From assembly GCA_004431415.1 (NCBI GenBank), contig QPMI01000420.1, positions 1-64,000 of the forward strand: a DNA stretch of 64,000 bases. Reading direction: 5' to 3'. The notes under the pieces are model-generated. The model was not told the DNA's origin, searched no databases, and saw only the letters and a program-made list of their open reading frames with translations. The DNA comes from Cyanophora paradoxa (lineage: Eukaryota; Glaucocystophyceae; Cyanophorales; Cyanophoraceae). Shown here in pieces: positions 1 through 8,448 of the stretch. The position numbers were made by a program, and so were the translations under genes. The number at the start of each line of letters is the position of its first letter. The stretch's first letter is position 1.

Positions 1-387
1 TATTCCTAAGCTGGTCAAACATGCGAGAGTTTGAAGCATATCACGAGAGTTCGGAAACATGGATAAAGAGAGTTTCAACGGCATGTTCCAAGAATTCTGT
101 CATAGCTACCAAGCGATCATTCACGATAATACCGGTATTCTGTGCGATGGTGGGATTCGAAAAGCCGATATGATCGATGACCATCCGTTTACTAAATTCC
201 ACAAGGGGCGGCTTTTGAAGAAAAGGCGCAACAACAAGAGGAGCAAGCTACAAAACCGCCGCCTGTCAAAGATTCGACAACTGTATGCAAAACTTTATCC
301 AAATTTGAGCGTGAGCTTGAAGGTATCCCAAACTTTCGCAAATTTCGCCCAAGAAAAAGAAATGTTAATCAAGTGTAAGAAAGATAA
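1..387 (+). pseudogene. A32-like packaging ATPase, 3' fragment (copy A)
   Basis: This is the C-terminal third of the DNA packaging ATPase that is complete at 20,730-21,596. The Walker motifs lie left of the window. Compared with copy B, the reading frame is broken several times by one- or two-base losses, so no single frame covers it. The next gene starts at 390, as in copy B, where the two genes are separated by only two bases. The damage is of the homopolymer type seen throughout the first 3.25 kb and may be sequencing error rather than decay. Confidence 0.75.
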
Positions 388-389
388 TC

Positions 390-1054
390 ATGGTCTACCG
401 AAAGAAGCCTCAACATCAAACGTCGCTTCTGTAATCCTATCGCGGACTTGAAGAGTCTGGATTAACGTCGGGCGGCGGTCTCGAAATGCCCGAATATCTT
501 ATAGACACTCGCCAGAAGAGGTCGCCAAGCAAGAGGCGATTATTGCGAGTGCCACCGCGGACAAGGGCAACCAAGATAGCGGTAACGCCAAATGGAGGAT
601 TTAGCTACTGTATAACCACAGATGGAGGCGGCTCGTCGATGAAGCAACCGACAAGTACTAAAAGCCCAAGTTGTCGCAAGCCAGCACAAAACGCAAGACG
701 TCCCGAAGCCGCCGAAACCGAGCTTAAAAAGCGCGATCTTATCAAAAACACACGGTTCCTGTCGACGTTGTCATGAGCTTCGAAGAGAAAGTGCGAGACC
801 TCGAAATGAAAGTCTCTAACTACGAGAATGGATGCAAGATTATAACGAACGCAAGAAATTAAAGGGTCTCGTTAAGAAAGAGATCTCAAAGCTCGGATTA
901 AAGCAAAAGTCGACGTAGAGGAGATTAAAAGGAGAAAGACAGATGCGCAAGCCGTAACTCGTCAGCAATCGGTCGCCCGCAATATGCACATATAGTGCCG
1001 ACTGCACCAGCGAATTTCGCGGCAATGCTCGGTGGTAAACGCCATATCCGCTAA
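390..1054 (+). pseudogene. Coiled-coil PLV protein (copy A, frameshifted)
   Basis: Homologue of the intact 227-residue protein at 21,599-22,282, whose function I do not recognise. The start codon and the TAA that overlaps the next ATG are both conserved. The frame is lost at several places where copy A has one base fewer than copy B, for example GGTAACGCC for GGTAAACGCC and GAGAATGG for GAGAAATGG. Losses fall mainly in runs of the same base. It is either a pseudogene or an intact gene in poorly corrected sequence. Confidence 0.65.
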
Positions 1055-1197
1055 TGACTGTGAATATCCGCAAGGCAAAGCTGAACCCGCCCGTATTTAG
1101 AGCGGTCTTATATGAACGCCCTTGCAAAACGGCATGTCGGCTCATAAACAGCATTATAAGGTCGACCAATTCGTAGGGAAACACGAGCAAGCAATAG
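1054..1197 (+). pseudogene. Small CxxC/H protein (copy A, frameshifted)
   Basis: Counterpart of the 49-residue protein at 22,282-22,431. It begins at an ATG overlapping the preceding TAA, as in copy B. Several single-base losses (GCGGTCTTAT for GCGGGTCTTAAT, ACGGCATG for ACGGGCATG) remove the frame before the cysteine pair. Confidence 0.55.
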
Positions 1198-1251
1198 CCT
1201 CATTCCTTTTATTTTCTCACATATTTAATACGTTGCCCATTTGTAGGGTCG

Positions 1252-1678
1252 ATGAATTTCATCACACAATGCATTGAAATGTTTCATTTGCATTTCACAA
1301 GCACGTGCCACAACTCTGTTGCGACACACCGTAGAGGTGATATTACGATGAAGACCATGGAGGTAGGCGCCTTTCTGTATATTCTAACCATAGCGACAAT
1401 CACAACCACCCACGATCTCGATCACCCTCGCCTGTGACCGCGGCTATGAGTTCCAATATCGAAACGCTCAGATAGAGGACGTGCATGTAGAGCATATTAG
1501 AAGGCGATCATGTCCTGAGTTTGTAGAAGGTCATTTGCGCGCTGACTCCCTTATCGATGTATAGATTGGATCAATGGCATTAGGCGACGATGAAAATGTA
1601 ACGAACCCTTATGTTTATCCTCAGCAACCTTATGTATATCCTCAGCAACAAGAACGAACCGTCTGGAATGGTTATTGA
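1252..1678 (+). pseudogene. Unknown PLV protein (copy A, frameshifted)
   Basis: Counterpart of the 138-residue protein at 22,487-22,900. The first ~60 codons are partly open, then the frame is lost by small deletions. It keeps the upstream TTTTATTTTCTCAC element at about 1,205-1,217. The C-terminal part, rich in Tyr, Pro and Gln, is recognisable in another frame and contains a duplicated 'TATGT/CTCAGCAA' stretch absent from copy B. Function unknown. Confidence 0.55.
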
Positions 1679-1777
1679 GCGGTGAATTTCGGTGGCGCTT
1701 GTATCGAGCCAAGGGCAAAAATTGAAGGTTTCGGTAAAAGGTATTTAAGGCAAGGAAATAATACAGAGTGACAAAAA

Positions 1778-1792
1778 CTATTTTCTCCGGTT
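1778..1792 (+). promoter_or_regulatory. PLV promoter-like motif, AT-hook gene (copy A)
   Basis: CTATTTTCTCCGGTT lies 8 bases upstream of the ATG at 1,800. The same core occurs before five other reading frames in the two copies, always in the sense orientation. Confidence 0.6.
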
Positions 1793-1799
1793 ATAGTAA

Positions 1800-2210
1800 A
1801 TGCGAAACCCAAGATTTCAAACCAAGAGGCAATGGCGGCACAGCAGGAAAGCGCAGACCCGGCGACCGAAAAAGGTGATTTCAGAAGAGGAGAAGGCGGA
1901 GAGATTACGACTGAAACGCGAAAAAGACGCCGAGCGGCAGCGAAACAAGCATCAGAGACAAAAGCAGGAGCGATTAGCCGCCGGAGAGGCTACGATATTC
2001 ACCCCGGAACAGCTACAAAAGATTGCAATTCGTAAACAGCAGCGATACCAAGACGATGAAGAGTATCGGGAGAAAATCCGAGAGAAGGCACGTGAATACC
2101 AACGAAGGAAAAGAGCGGAACGCAAGCTGAATCCGCCGGTGAAGCCCCAGCCGCAAAAGCCCGCTGGAAGACCCCGAAAGCATGTGGTCGAGAACGCGAA
2201 AAATTCGTAG
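1800..2210 (+). CDS. AT-hook, basic coiled-coil protein (copy A)
   Basis: A 136-residue, strongly basic protein. It is homologous to 23,025-23,438, but its first ~25 residues are read in another frame because copy A has single-base losses near the start, which destroys the first AT-hook core. The second AT-hook (AGRPRKH, near the C-terminus) is intact. The middle is a charged helical region rich in Arg, Lys, Glu and Gln. AT-hooks bind the minor groove of AT-rich DNA, so a chromatin-like, packaging or transcription role is an inference. It lies just upstream of the replication gene and has its own promoter-like motif. Confidence 0.6.
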   Translation: MRNPRFQTKRQWRHSRKAQTRRPKKVISEEEKAERLRLKREKDAERQRNKHQRQKQERLAAGEATIFTPEQLQKIAIRKQQRYQDDEEYREKIREKAREYQRRKRAERKLNPPVKPQPQKPAGRPRKHVVENAKNS

Positions 2211-2334
2211 CGGAAAGTATCCGCACGATGCGAAAAATGATTAATTTTTACCTCCCTTTTATTCCCCGTATCGTCAAAAGCACTTAAAGAATTAGCGACA
2301 AGGGTATGAAAAGGAGAATTGGTAGATTGCGTCG

Positions 2335-2352
2335 AAATTATTTTCTCCGGTT
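2335..2352 (+). promoter_or_regulatory. PLV promoter-like motif, polymerase gene (copy A)
   Basis: GAAATTATTTTCTCCGGTTA, about 22 bases before the ATG at 2,374. The same motif stands in the same position in copy B (23,569-23,585). Confidence 0.65.
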
Positions 2353-2373
2353 ATTTTAAAAGAACTAATAGAG

Positions 2374-3291
2374 ATGCCGCGCGCAACCAACAGAATCGCT
2401 AACAATGTTCGGGATGAAATTATCGGATACATTATGCAGGGATTGAGTCAGGATTTGCTAACCGAAGAACAGGCGCATTGGCGATGCACAACACAATGAT
2501 CGGAAGCCAAGCTCCAAACGCTGATAGACATTCGGGATACGCTGAATGGAATCATTAATCCCGCGTTTTCCGCAGGGCAAGCGGAAAGAAAAGCGCGCCG
2601 CTCGCACCAAGTTAATATAGAAAAGCAAAAGCAAAAAGAACAAGAGGCGAAGCGTTACAGCGCTTCGATCGCAAGCAAGAAAAGAAGCGGGCGAAAGAAG
2701 CGAAGCTCCAAGCGAAGCAATTCAAAGGACAGCTAAAAGCGGTAGAGGATGCGATTAAACGCACTATTCTCGATCCAATCGCCCAATATGATCCGGAAAC
2801 TCTCGCGACAATTAGTTCAAGCTATGGGGACCTGGATCCGGTGCTCGGTCGTCGGAGGTAATTGTTATTCCCGGAATTCCCGGAACATATATAAAAGACA
2901 GAACCTTTGTCACCTACGAGAATATAAGAGAGACAGTTTCGGTGAGGTGTTGCGAAACTTTGCTCTGGCAAAAATCGATAGAGTGTATGGAATTCTCACC
3001 GCTCAAAATCGTTATTATTCGGAAGAGAGAGATTCAATCTTCTATTTACTCGAAACTACGATGAATTGAAGATTGGTCTGGGAACTTTCGGACAAGCATA
3101 CGAGATGTTCTTCTTTAAGACACACCAACGAGGAACAGAAAAACCTACGCAAAGTTTCGATGATTTTGGCGCAGTGTCGATGATGCCTTTATAACTGTTC
3201 ATGAGGTCGCGATCGATGGGAGGAAGGTGTCGAGGACGATGGAGCCGGTGCTATACCTGGCAATCGCTATGAGTTTCTGGATGAGGAGCTA
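2374..3291 (+). pseudogene. N-terminal region of polymerase polyprotein (copy A)
   Basis: The ATG at 2,374 opens a frame that fails near 2,480 through loss of one G relative to copy B, with further one-base losses up to about 3,170. Translation of the better-preserved copy B region shows a Lys/Arg/Gln-rich helical segment followed by a compact domain, then an acidic linker leading in frame into the polymerase ORF at 3,292. The encoded domain is not one I recognise. It probably forms the N-terminus of the DNA polymerase protein, because the acidic linker is continuous with it and no promoter motif intervenes. Confidence 0.5.
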
Positions 3292-4548
3292 ATGGACAGC
3301 ATGCGATGCACCGCGATTATGAGCAAATTCACAGACTACACATTAAATCCAAACGCGTCTGAGTTCGAAGATATTATTGAGCTTCCCAAATCATCGACAT
3401 CTAACGCTTGCGGCTATGATATGATCATCTCCACATGGGGAGCGTCCATTAAGAAGTGTCAGGAGGCGCCAAAACCGCGATATACTGACTTAACTATGTC
3501 GTACGACGGTCTCTATAAATTCTTTCACGGTCGTGAATGCACACCTGGCGACTCTCTGGCTCTCACCCTCCGCCATATCGAGAAATTCTGTAAGAGAATT
3601 CAGACAGGCTTCCGCGTCTTTGATGTCGACGGAAAGTTAGTATACAAATTCGCGTCGGAATCAATTAACAAAAACATCTTTCCCCGCAATATTCACTTTA
3701 TGATTCACAACAAGCACATCTATATATTCAACGATAACATCAAGTCGCTCGAAATGCGCATGGCAAAGATGGAGGTCGAAGAGCTCGAAAGTCATGTTCC
3801 TAAGTCGACCTCTTCGTTAGCACTCTATAAAATTCCGACGTGTCTTACTCACGATATCTTCGCGCACACATCCAAGGATTTGTTAAAGATCACGCAACTT
3901 AAACTATCGCCCGACGAGCGCAGTTTCATCCGCATTCTTTATACTGGGCGCGAAGGTCTGGAAGGTCTTCTATTTACGTTCCTGAAAATGCGATATGAGC
4001 CCGCAGTGAAGCTAACACCATCGAAACAGATCGACAGCATCACATTCAAAGCTAATGGCTCGATGTTCTCTATCAAAGATCCACGCACAACCGACCACTT
4101 TATTGAGCAAGATTTCGAAACAGAGGAGTATTATAATAAGGTCTGTGAAATCGGGAAGGGATTCCGCGAGTCGCTACTGAATACCACGAATATCTCACAT
4201 TACAGCCCGAACATGCGCGAAATTCTCACGCACTACAAGCGATCCGCACTAAGCGGCTATTTCTATAAGCCGAACCCAAAAGCTACCTACACAGCTGTCG
4301 ATATGGCGAAGTGCTACCCTTCGATACTGAAAGGCATGCAATATCTTCCGAAATACAATGTATTCGATGACTTCGTTCCCTTTAAAGCGGGAAGCGATAT
4401 TCTCGAATACGCGATCTACTACGTGCGTGTGGTTGCGTTTGAGAGAGAGCAAGCGACTTTCGCCGACGATGAGGACATTGATTATGATGCGCCATGTCTC
4501 GCAAGATTGACGGAATCGAAATTATTCTGGATCGCGCATTTTCCGTGA
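3292..4548 (+). CDS. polB: Family B DNA polymerase, N-terminal half with motif A (copy A)
   Basis: A 418-residue reading frame. Near residue 340 it has VDMAKCYPSIL, which fits family B polymerase motif A (D-x2-x-x-YPS), followed by a 'YLPKYNVFDDFVPF' type segment also seen in virus and transposon polymerases. No clear exonuclease motifs are visible to me. The palm continues in the next, overlapping frame. Only about a dozen residues differ from the copy B version, so both copies were under selection before insertion. The end of this frame, after IDYDA, reads nonsense until a stop, which marks a frame change rather than a natural C-terminus. Confidence 0.7.
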   Translation: MDSMRCTAIMSKFTDYTLNPNASEFEDIIELPKSSTSNACGYDMIISTWGASIKKCQEAPKPRYTDLTMSYDGLYKFFHGRECTPGDSLALTLRHIEKFCKRIQTGFRVFDVDGKLVYKFASESINKNIFPRNIHFMIHNKHIYIFNDNIKSLEMRMAKMEVEELESHVPKSTSSLALYKIPTCLTHDIFAHTSKDLLKITQLKLSPDERSFIRILYTGREGLEGLLFTFLKMRYEPAVKLTPSKQIDSITFKANGSMFSIKDPRTTDHFIEQDFETEEYYNKVCEIGKGFRESLLNTTNISHYSPNMREILTHYKRSALSGYFYKPNPKATYTAVDMAKCYPSILKGMQYLPKYNVFDDFVPFKAGSDILEYAIYYVRVVAFEREQATFADDEDIDYDAPCLARLTESKLFWIAHFP

Positions 4549-5192
4549 GTGGTCGCTGTTATAATTTCATGACAGGCTACACTCTCTCCATGCATTGGGC
4601 GGACGTAAAGGACAAGATAGAGATTATCGCGGTCGCGGAGCCTTCGCATTTGGTGCCCAATACGTCGATCGCTGAGATGCAAAAAGTGCTTTCAAGTGAC
4701 ATTCAAACCACGGACAAGAAACACATTTTAGTGAAAGAGATCGGAATGCTCGGCAAATTCCAAGACTCGCAAACATCCACGAAAATGTTCTACAACCGTG
4801 CCGAGGCTGAGAGGTTCACCCAAGAATGCGGAGGAACAGTAGAGGTGTTTACTTTCAATCCTAAGAATTCGAAACGTGTCAAAACTCTTAGCGAATTCGA
4901 AGGTCACATCTATTTCGTTAAGATCAGCTCCCACCGCGAGCTCGTTAATGGATTCCTTCCTATCCACTTTCATATTTACGATCGTAACCGCGCTAATATG
5001 TTTGCGCAATACAAGCGCCTGACAGCGCGCGGGCACAAGGTTGCCGGGATCAGAACGGATTGCCTATATATCGAAGGTTCATGGACAAGTAAGAAAGAGT
5101 TCGACCGAAATGCGTTTGAGAACATGGGCAAATTCAGCTATATTCCCGGGAAAAGATGCCCTGAAAATGCACTCCGCCCACCACGGGTGTAA
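4494..5192 (+). CDS. polB: Family B DNA polymerase, C-terminal half with motif C (copy A)
   Basis: This frame overlaps the previous one by 55 bases and opens with MSRKIDGIEI. It holds an NGFLPIHFHIYDRNRA segment, probably the motif B region, and GIRTDCLYI, which fits the polymerase motif C type (TD) of compact viral family B enzymes. After ...ENALRPPRV it stops because copy A has CCACGGGTG where copy B has CCACGGGGTG. With that base the frame would run on into the helicase, as it does in copy B. The polymerase and helicase were therefore one polypeptide. Confidence 0.7.
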   Translation: MSRKIDGIEIILDRAFSVSGRCYNFMTGYTLSMHWADVKDKIEIIAVAEPSHLVPNTSIAEMQKVLSSDIQTTDKKHILVKEIGMLGKFQDSQTSTKMFYNRAEAERFTQECGGTVEVFTFNPKNSKRVKTLSEFEGHIYFVKISSHRELVNGFLPIHFHIYDRNRANMFAQYKRLTARGHKVAGIRTDCLYIEGSWTSKKEFDRNAFENMGKFSYIPGKRCPENALRPPRV

Positions 5193-5293
5193 CTCTCGAA
5201 TTTCAGGATCCCGAGACACTCATTAACCGGTTCTCGCTGAGGGACGAATTTAATCCGGAGTGCTTTAATTGGGTTGCGGAGCTCCATAATCGT

Positions 5294-6667
5294 ATGCTTG
5301 TCCTTGCTGACATGCCCGGAAGTGGAAAGTCGACCCTCGGGATTAATTGCTTCGCCTCTCAAAAGTCGAATTGCTTAGTTATTTGCCCCTATAACAAACA
5401 GTGCGCAGAGCTAAGGGACTCTCTCAAAGTCCGCGGAATCGAGAATATCACCGTTCGCACTTTGTATAATGTTCTCGGGATCCGTGTCTCAAATGATCAG
5501 ACCTACGAAGAGGCTATGAGCGAAAAAGACCAGAGGGCGTTCGTCTCCGAGTTCAGTCACATTATGTTCGACGAGATATTCGCGTATTCTGTAAAAGATC
5601 TCGCTAAGATCAAGTCGTTTATCGATCGCTATCCGGATATCAAATATTTGGCTAATGGCGATACCTATCAGAACGAACCGATTAATGATGAGCTATCGGT
5701 TTCTGATCGCAAGGGCTACTATAAGCGCGCTGTGCAGAGCATGTTCCCTAACGTCCTGAGTCTACGCATTAACAAGCGGCACAAGAAGGAGACAGACCGT
5801 GAATTAATTCGGGCGATTAAAGAGGATCTCTTCGAAAACGGACTCGAAGCCGCACAGATTATCTCGAAATACGGGTTGCCGACAATTAATGATCTAAACG
5901 CAATTCCTGACGGCTACTTTGGCATCGCTTACAGAAACGAAATGACCTTAGCCTATAACAAACTGATGCACGATAGACGAAAAGTAAATATTGCAACCGT
6001 AGAGGTCAACGGCATCAAATTCTACAAGGGTCTGGAAGTCGTTTGTCGCAGGTATCTACGCATTTCGCGGTCTGAGGGTGAGTCTATTAATGCATACACG
6101 AATTACACCTATCGAATCACCAAAATCACCAAGCAAATGGTCACATTAACTGACGTTTTCGATGGCGTCACGTTCGAGGTTCCGTGCGCGATGTTAGAAC
6201 ATTTTTCTCTCCCTTATGCAGGAACAGGTCATTCAACGCAAGGTCTCACACTTGATTCGGGCATTGTCATTTGTGAGGCTACGTTCCGCTATACCACTCG
6301 CGAATGGTTCTATACCGCTCTCACTCGTAACCGCGATCTGTCCACTGTGCTGATTTATACACCGATTCACAGATTCCAAGGAAAGAGCGACTACATCGAA
6401 TATCTGAAAACGAAGATCCGCGGTTATAAATGCCAGGATCAGCGTGCCGGGCGCGATTTCGACGAGGCGGATTATATTACGCCGGAGTGGATATTAGAGC
6501 GCAAGAAGCAACAGAAGGGCGCCTGTGCGCTCTGTTCCCTTCCTATTCCGATTGAGCCGCAAGATCCAAATTACAGGCTCGTCGTGGATCGCATAAACAA
6601 CAGGCGCCCACATCTTAAAGACAATTGCCAGCTCGCGCATCACGGGTGCAATTGCAGCAAAAAATAA
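5294..6667 (+). CDS. SF1 helicase with C-terminal HNH endonuclease (copy A)
   Basis: Residues ~3-15 carry the Walker A sequence ADMPGSGKSTLG, and HIMFDE is the Walker B-like motif II. SLRINKRHKK, YAGTGHSTQGLTL (motif V type) and WFYTALTRNRD (motif VI type) identify a superfamily 1 DNA helicase. The last ~55 residues form a zinc/HNH module: CALC, then VVDRINNRRPHLKDN and HHGCNCSKK. The usual first His of D-H-I is Arg here, a variant seen in other viral HNH families. The frame really begins upstream at about 5,190, fused to the polymerase. One codon pair in the motif II region is missing relative to copy B (FDE versus FDELE). Expected role: unwinding and processing viral DNA in replication. Confidence 0.75.
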   Translation: MLVLADMPGSGKSTLGINCFASQKSNCLVICPYNKQCAELRDSLKVRGIENITVRTLYNVLGIRVSNDQTYEEAMSEKDQRAFVSEFSHIMFDEIFAYSVKDLAKIKSFIDRYPDIKYLANGDTYQNEPINDELSVSDRKGYYKRAVQSMFPNVLSLRINKRHKKETDRELIRAIKEDLFENGLEAAQIISKYGLPTINDLNAIPDGYFGIAYRNEMTLAYNKLMHDRRKVNIATVEVNGIKFYKGLEVVCRRYLRISRSEGESINAYTNYTYRITKITKQMVTLTDVFDGVTFEVPCAMLEHFSLPYAGTGHSTQGLTLDSGIVICEATFRYTTREWFYTALTRNRDLSTVLIYTPIHRFQGKSDYIEYLKTKIRGYKCQDQRAGRDFDEADYITPEWILERKKQQKGACALCSLPIPIEPQDPNYRLVVDRINNRRPHLKDNCQLAHHGCNCSKK

Positions 6668-6685
6668 AAAGGATTAATTAGAAGA

Positions 6686-8068
6686 ATGTCAAGGATCGTT
6701 AGAAGGGTAGCGGGCGAGGAGACAGAGACCACCATACTACCTATCGCGGTTCCTGAGACCGAACAAGTCCCCCAAAAAATCACAAAACGCCAAGCAAAAT
6801 CAAATTTATTAGGAGATGTTCCTTTTAGCATTGCGAACCCGTCCTCTAAGATCGTGCGCCGCATGTATGACCCGAAGACAGGTTTTAAGAACCCGTCCGC
6901 GATATACGAAGAGCTGAGAAAAGAGGACAAGACCCTCACACTGAAAGAAGTGCAAGATGTCGCAGCGAAACAAGAATTTATGCAGATCAACAAGAAGCCC
7001 CCCGCACCGACCCAAACCGCTTTTATTCCCATTACAGCCCCGCCGTGGTGCTATCAAGCGGATCTCATCTTTTATCTCTCATATGGCAATTATAATTCCG
7101 GCTACATTGCAGTCCTTACTCTCATTGAGATGACGAGCCGAAAATCGTATGCCAAGAAATTAAAGAATAAAGAGGGCGCGAGTGTTGCTACCGCTTTTGC
7201 GGAGATGCTTACAGAGCTCCCCGCTCCAATGAAGCGTTTAGAGACAGATAACGGCTCAGAATTCATCGCAAAGGAGTTTCAGGAGATCGTTAAAAATAAC
7301 GGAATAGAACACCGCTTTAAACAGGTCGGAGATCACACTTCGCTGGGAATAATGAATCGCTTTCATTTGACCTTAAAAACGATGATAAACAACTACTGTG
7401 TCGCTTATAACACTGTGCGATTTATGGATAAATTGGACGACTTCGTTTTCAATTATAATAACACCATTCACAGAACCATAGGAATGAAACCCGGGGATGT
7501 TAAGCTTTCTGATATGGAGCGGATCCGAGCGGCTATTATTTCAAGGAAGAACACAATCGTAAAGGATATATTCAGCGACTTTAAACCGGGTCTCCACGTC
7601 CGTGTATTATTGCCGAGATCAAAGTTTGATAAAGGAGCGACCCAAAGGTATAGCCGAGAGGTCTACAAAATTGCGGGAAGGAGAGGAAACGCGATAGAGG
7701 TGCAAGATGCAGCGGGGAACGTAATGCCGAAGCTTTTTAAGCCGCACGAATTGCAGATCATTACAGAGGTCGAAGCTGTGGTGGAGCCATCAGGCAACGC
7801 TATTTTAGCGGCTGATGTAGAGGCAGCTTCGATCCGGCAGGTTCAAAAGGAAGGCATAGATGTCGCCGCAAGTGTTCCGAAAGGCGCATTATTGGAAGAT
7901 CGCGCAGAAAAGACAAAGAGGGCGCTGAGAGAGCTCGCCAAATTAACGATCGCGGGAACTGAGAAGCTCTCTGAGGTAAACAGTCAGCGGTGGTATAAAT
8001 CATTCAAGAATCAGAGCGCAAGCTATACAGCCCCTACTACGCGCATTCTTCGGTCATCTCGTTCATAA
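6686..8068 (+). CDS. Retroviral-type (rve) integrase, DD35N variant (copy A)
   Basis: An intact 460-residue protein starting 18 bases after the helicase stop. The core matches the rve/RNase H-fold integrase: D126 in CYQADLIFY, D188 in LETDNGSEF, and the conserved helix GIMNRFHLTL. Asn224 stands exactly 36 residues after D188, where the catalytic Glu of a DD35E enzyme should be. The same Asn is present in copy B. The C-terminal region (about 285-355) looks like the SH3/chromo-like DNA-binding domain of such integrases, followed by a charged tail. It would insert the viral genome into host DNA; whether the Asn variant is active is unknown. Confidence 0.85.
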   Translation: MSRIVRRVAGEETETTILPIAVPETEQVPQKITKRQAKSNLLGDVPFSIANPSSKIVRRMYDPKTGFKNPSAIYEELRKEDKTLTLKEVQDVAAKQEFMQINKKPPAPTQTAFIPITAPPWCYQADLIFYLSYGNYNSGYIAVLTLIEMTSRKSYAKKLKNKEGASVATAFAEMLTELPAPMKRLETDNGSEFIAKEFQEIVKNNGIEHRFKQVGDHTSLGIMNRFHLTLKTMINNYCVAYNTVRFMDKLDDFVFNYNNTIHRTIGMKPGDVKLSDMERIRAAIISRKNTIVKDIFSDFKPGLHVRVLLPRSKFDKGATQRYSREVYKIAGRRGNAIEVQDAAGNVMPKLFKPHELQIITEVEAVVEPSGNAILAADVEAASIRQVQKEGIDVAASVPKGALLEDRAEKTKRALRELAKLTIAGTEKLSEVNSQRWYKSFKNQSASYTAPTTRILRSSRS

Positions 8069-8077
8069 CAAACCCCG

Positions 8078-8094
8078 AAATTATTTTCTCCGGT
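8078..8094 (+). promoter_or_regulatory. PLV promoter-like motif, DUF5710 gene (copy A)
   Basis: AAATTATTTTCTCCGGT, 14 bases before the ATG at 8,109. It is identical in copy B. Confidence 0.65.
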
Positions 8095-8108
8095 AAATAT
8101 AAAAAGAG

Positions 8109-8423
8109 ATGGAGGGTGAAAAGCATTTCGTGGACATTCCGTATGATAAAAAAGACGTTGCGAAATCCCTCGGTGGAAAGTGGGATCGTGAGAATTCATG
8201 CTGGTATGTCACGAAGAAAGATCACTCTCTATGCTCTCAGTTCAAAACTCTAAGCTATGAGCAAGTGTATCAAAGAAACGTGAAGGTTTATCTCGATATT
8301 CCTTATGAATTTAAGGATCAAGCAAAGGCTGAGAAAGCCCGCTGGGATCCCGTTATGCGATGCTGGTATGTCATGGGTCTCGATCACCCGCTAATGGGCA
8401 AGTTTCCGATCAAGGAGCATTAA
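8109..8423 (+). CDS. Double DUF5710 protein (copy A)
   Basis: A 104-residue protein made of two repeats of the DUF5710 pattern: 'DIPY-x2-KD-x-AK-x4-KWD-x4-CWYV' at residues ~9-34 and 'DIPYEFKDQAK...RWDPVMRCWYV' at ~62-88. DUF5710 modules occur in phage and plasmid primases, DNA methylases and mobile-element proteins, where a nucleic acid-binding role is suspected but not established. It sits alone behind its own promoter motif and converges with the SpeD gene, with 25 bases between the two stops. Intact here, broken in copy B. Confidence 0.7.
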   Translation: MEGEKHFVDIPYDKKDVAKSLGGKWDRENSCWYVTKKDHSLCSQFKTLSYEQVYQRNVKVYLDIPYEFKDQAKAEKARWDPVMRCWYVMGLDHPLMGKFPIKEH

Positions 8424-8448
8424 ATATATATGTCGTTTTTTTCATTTT

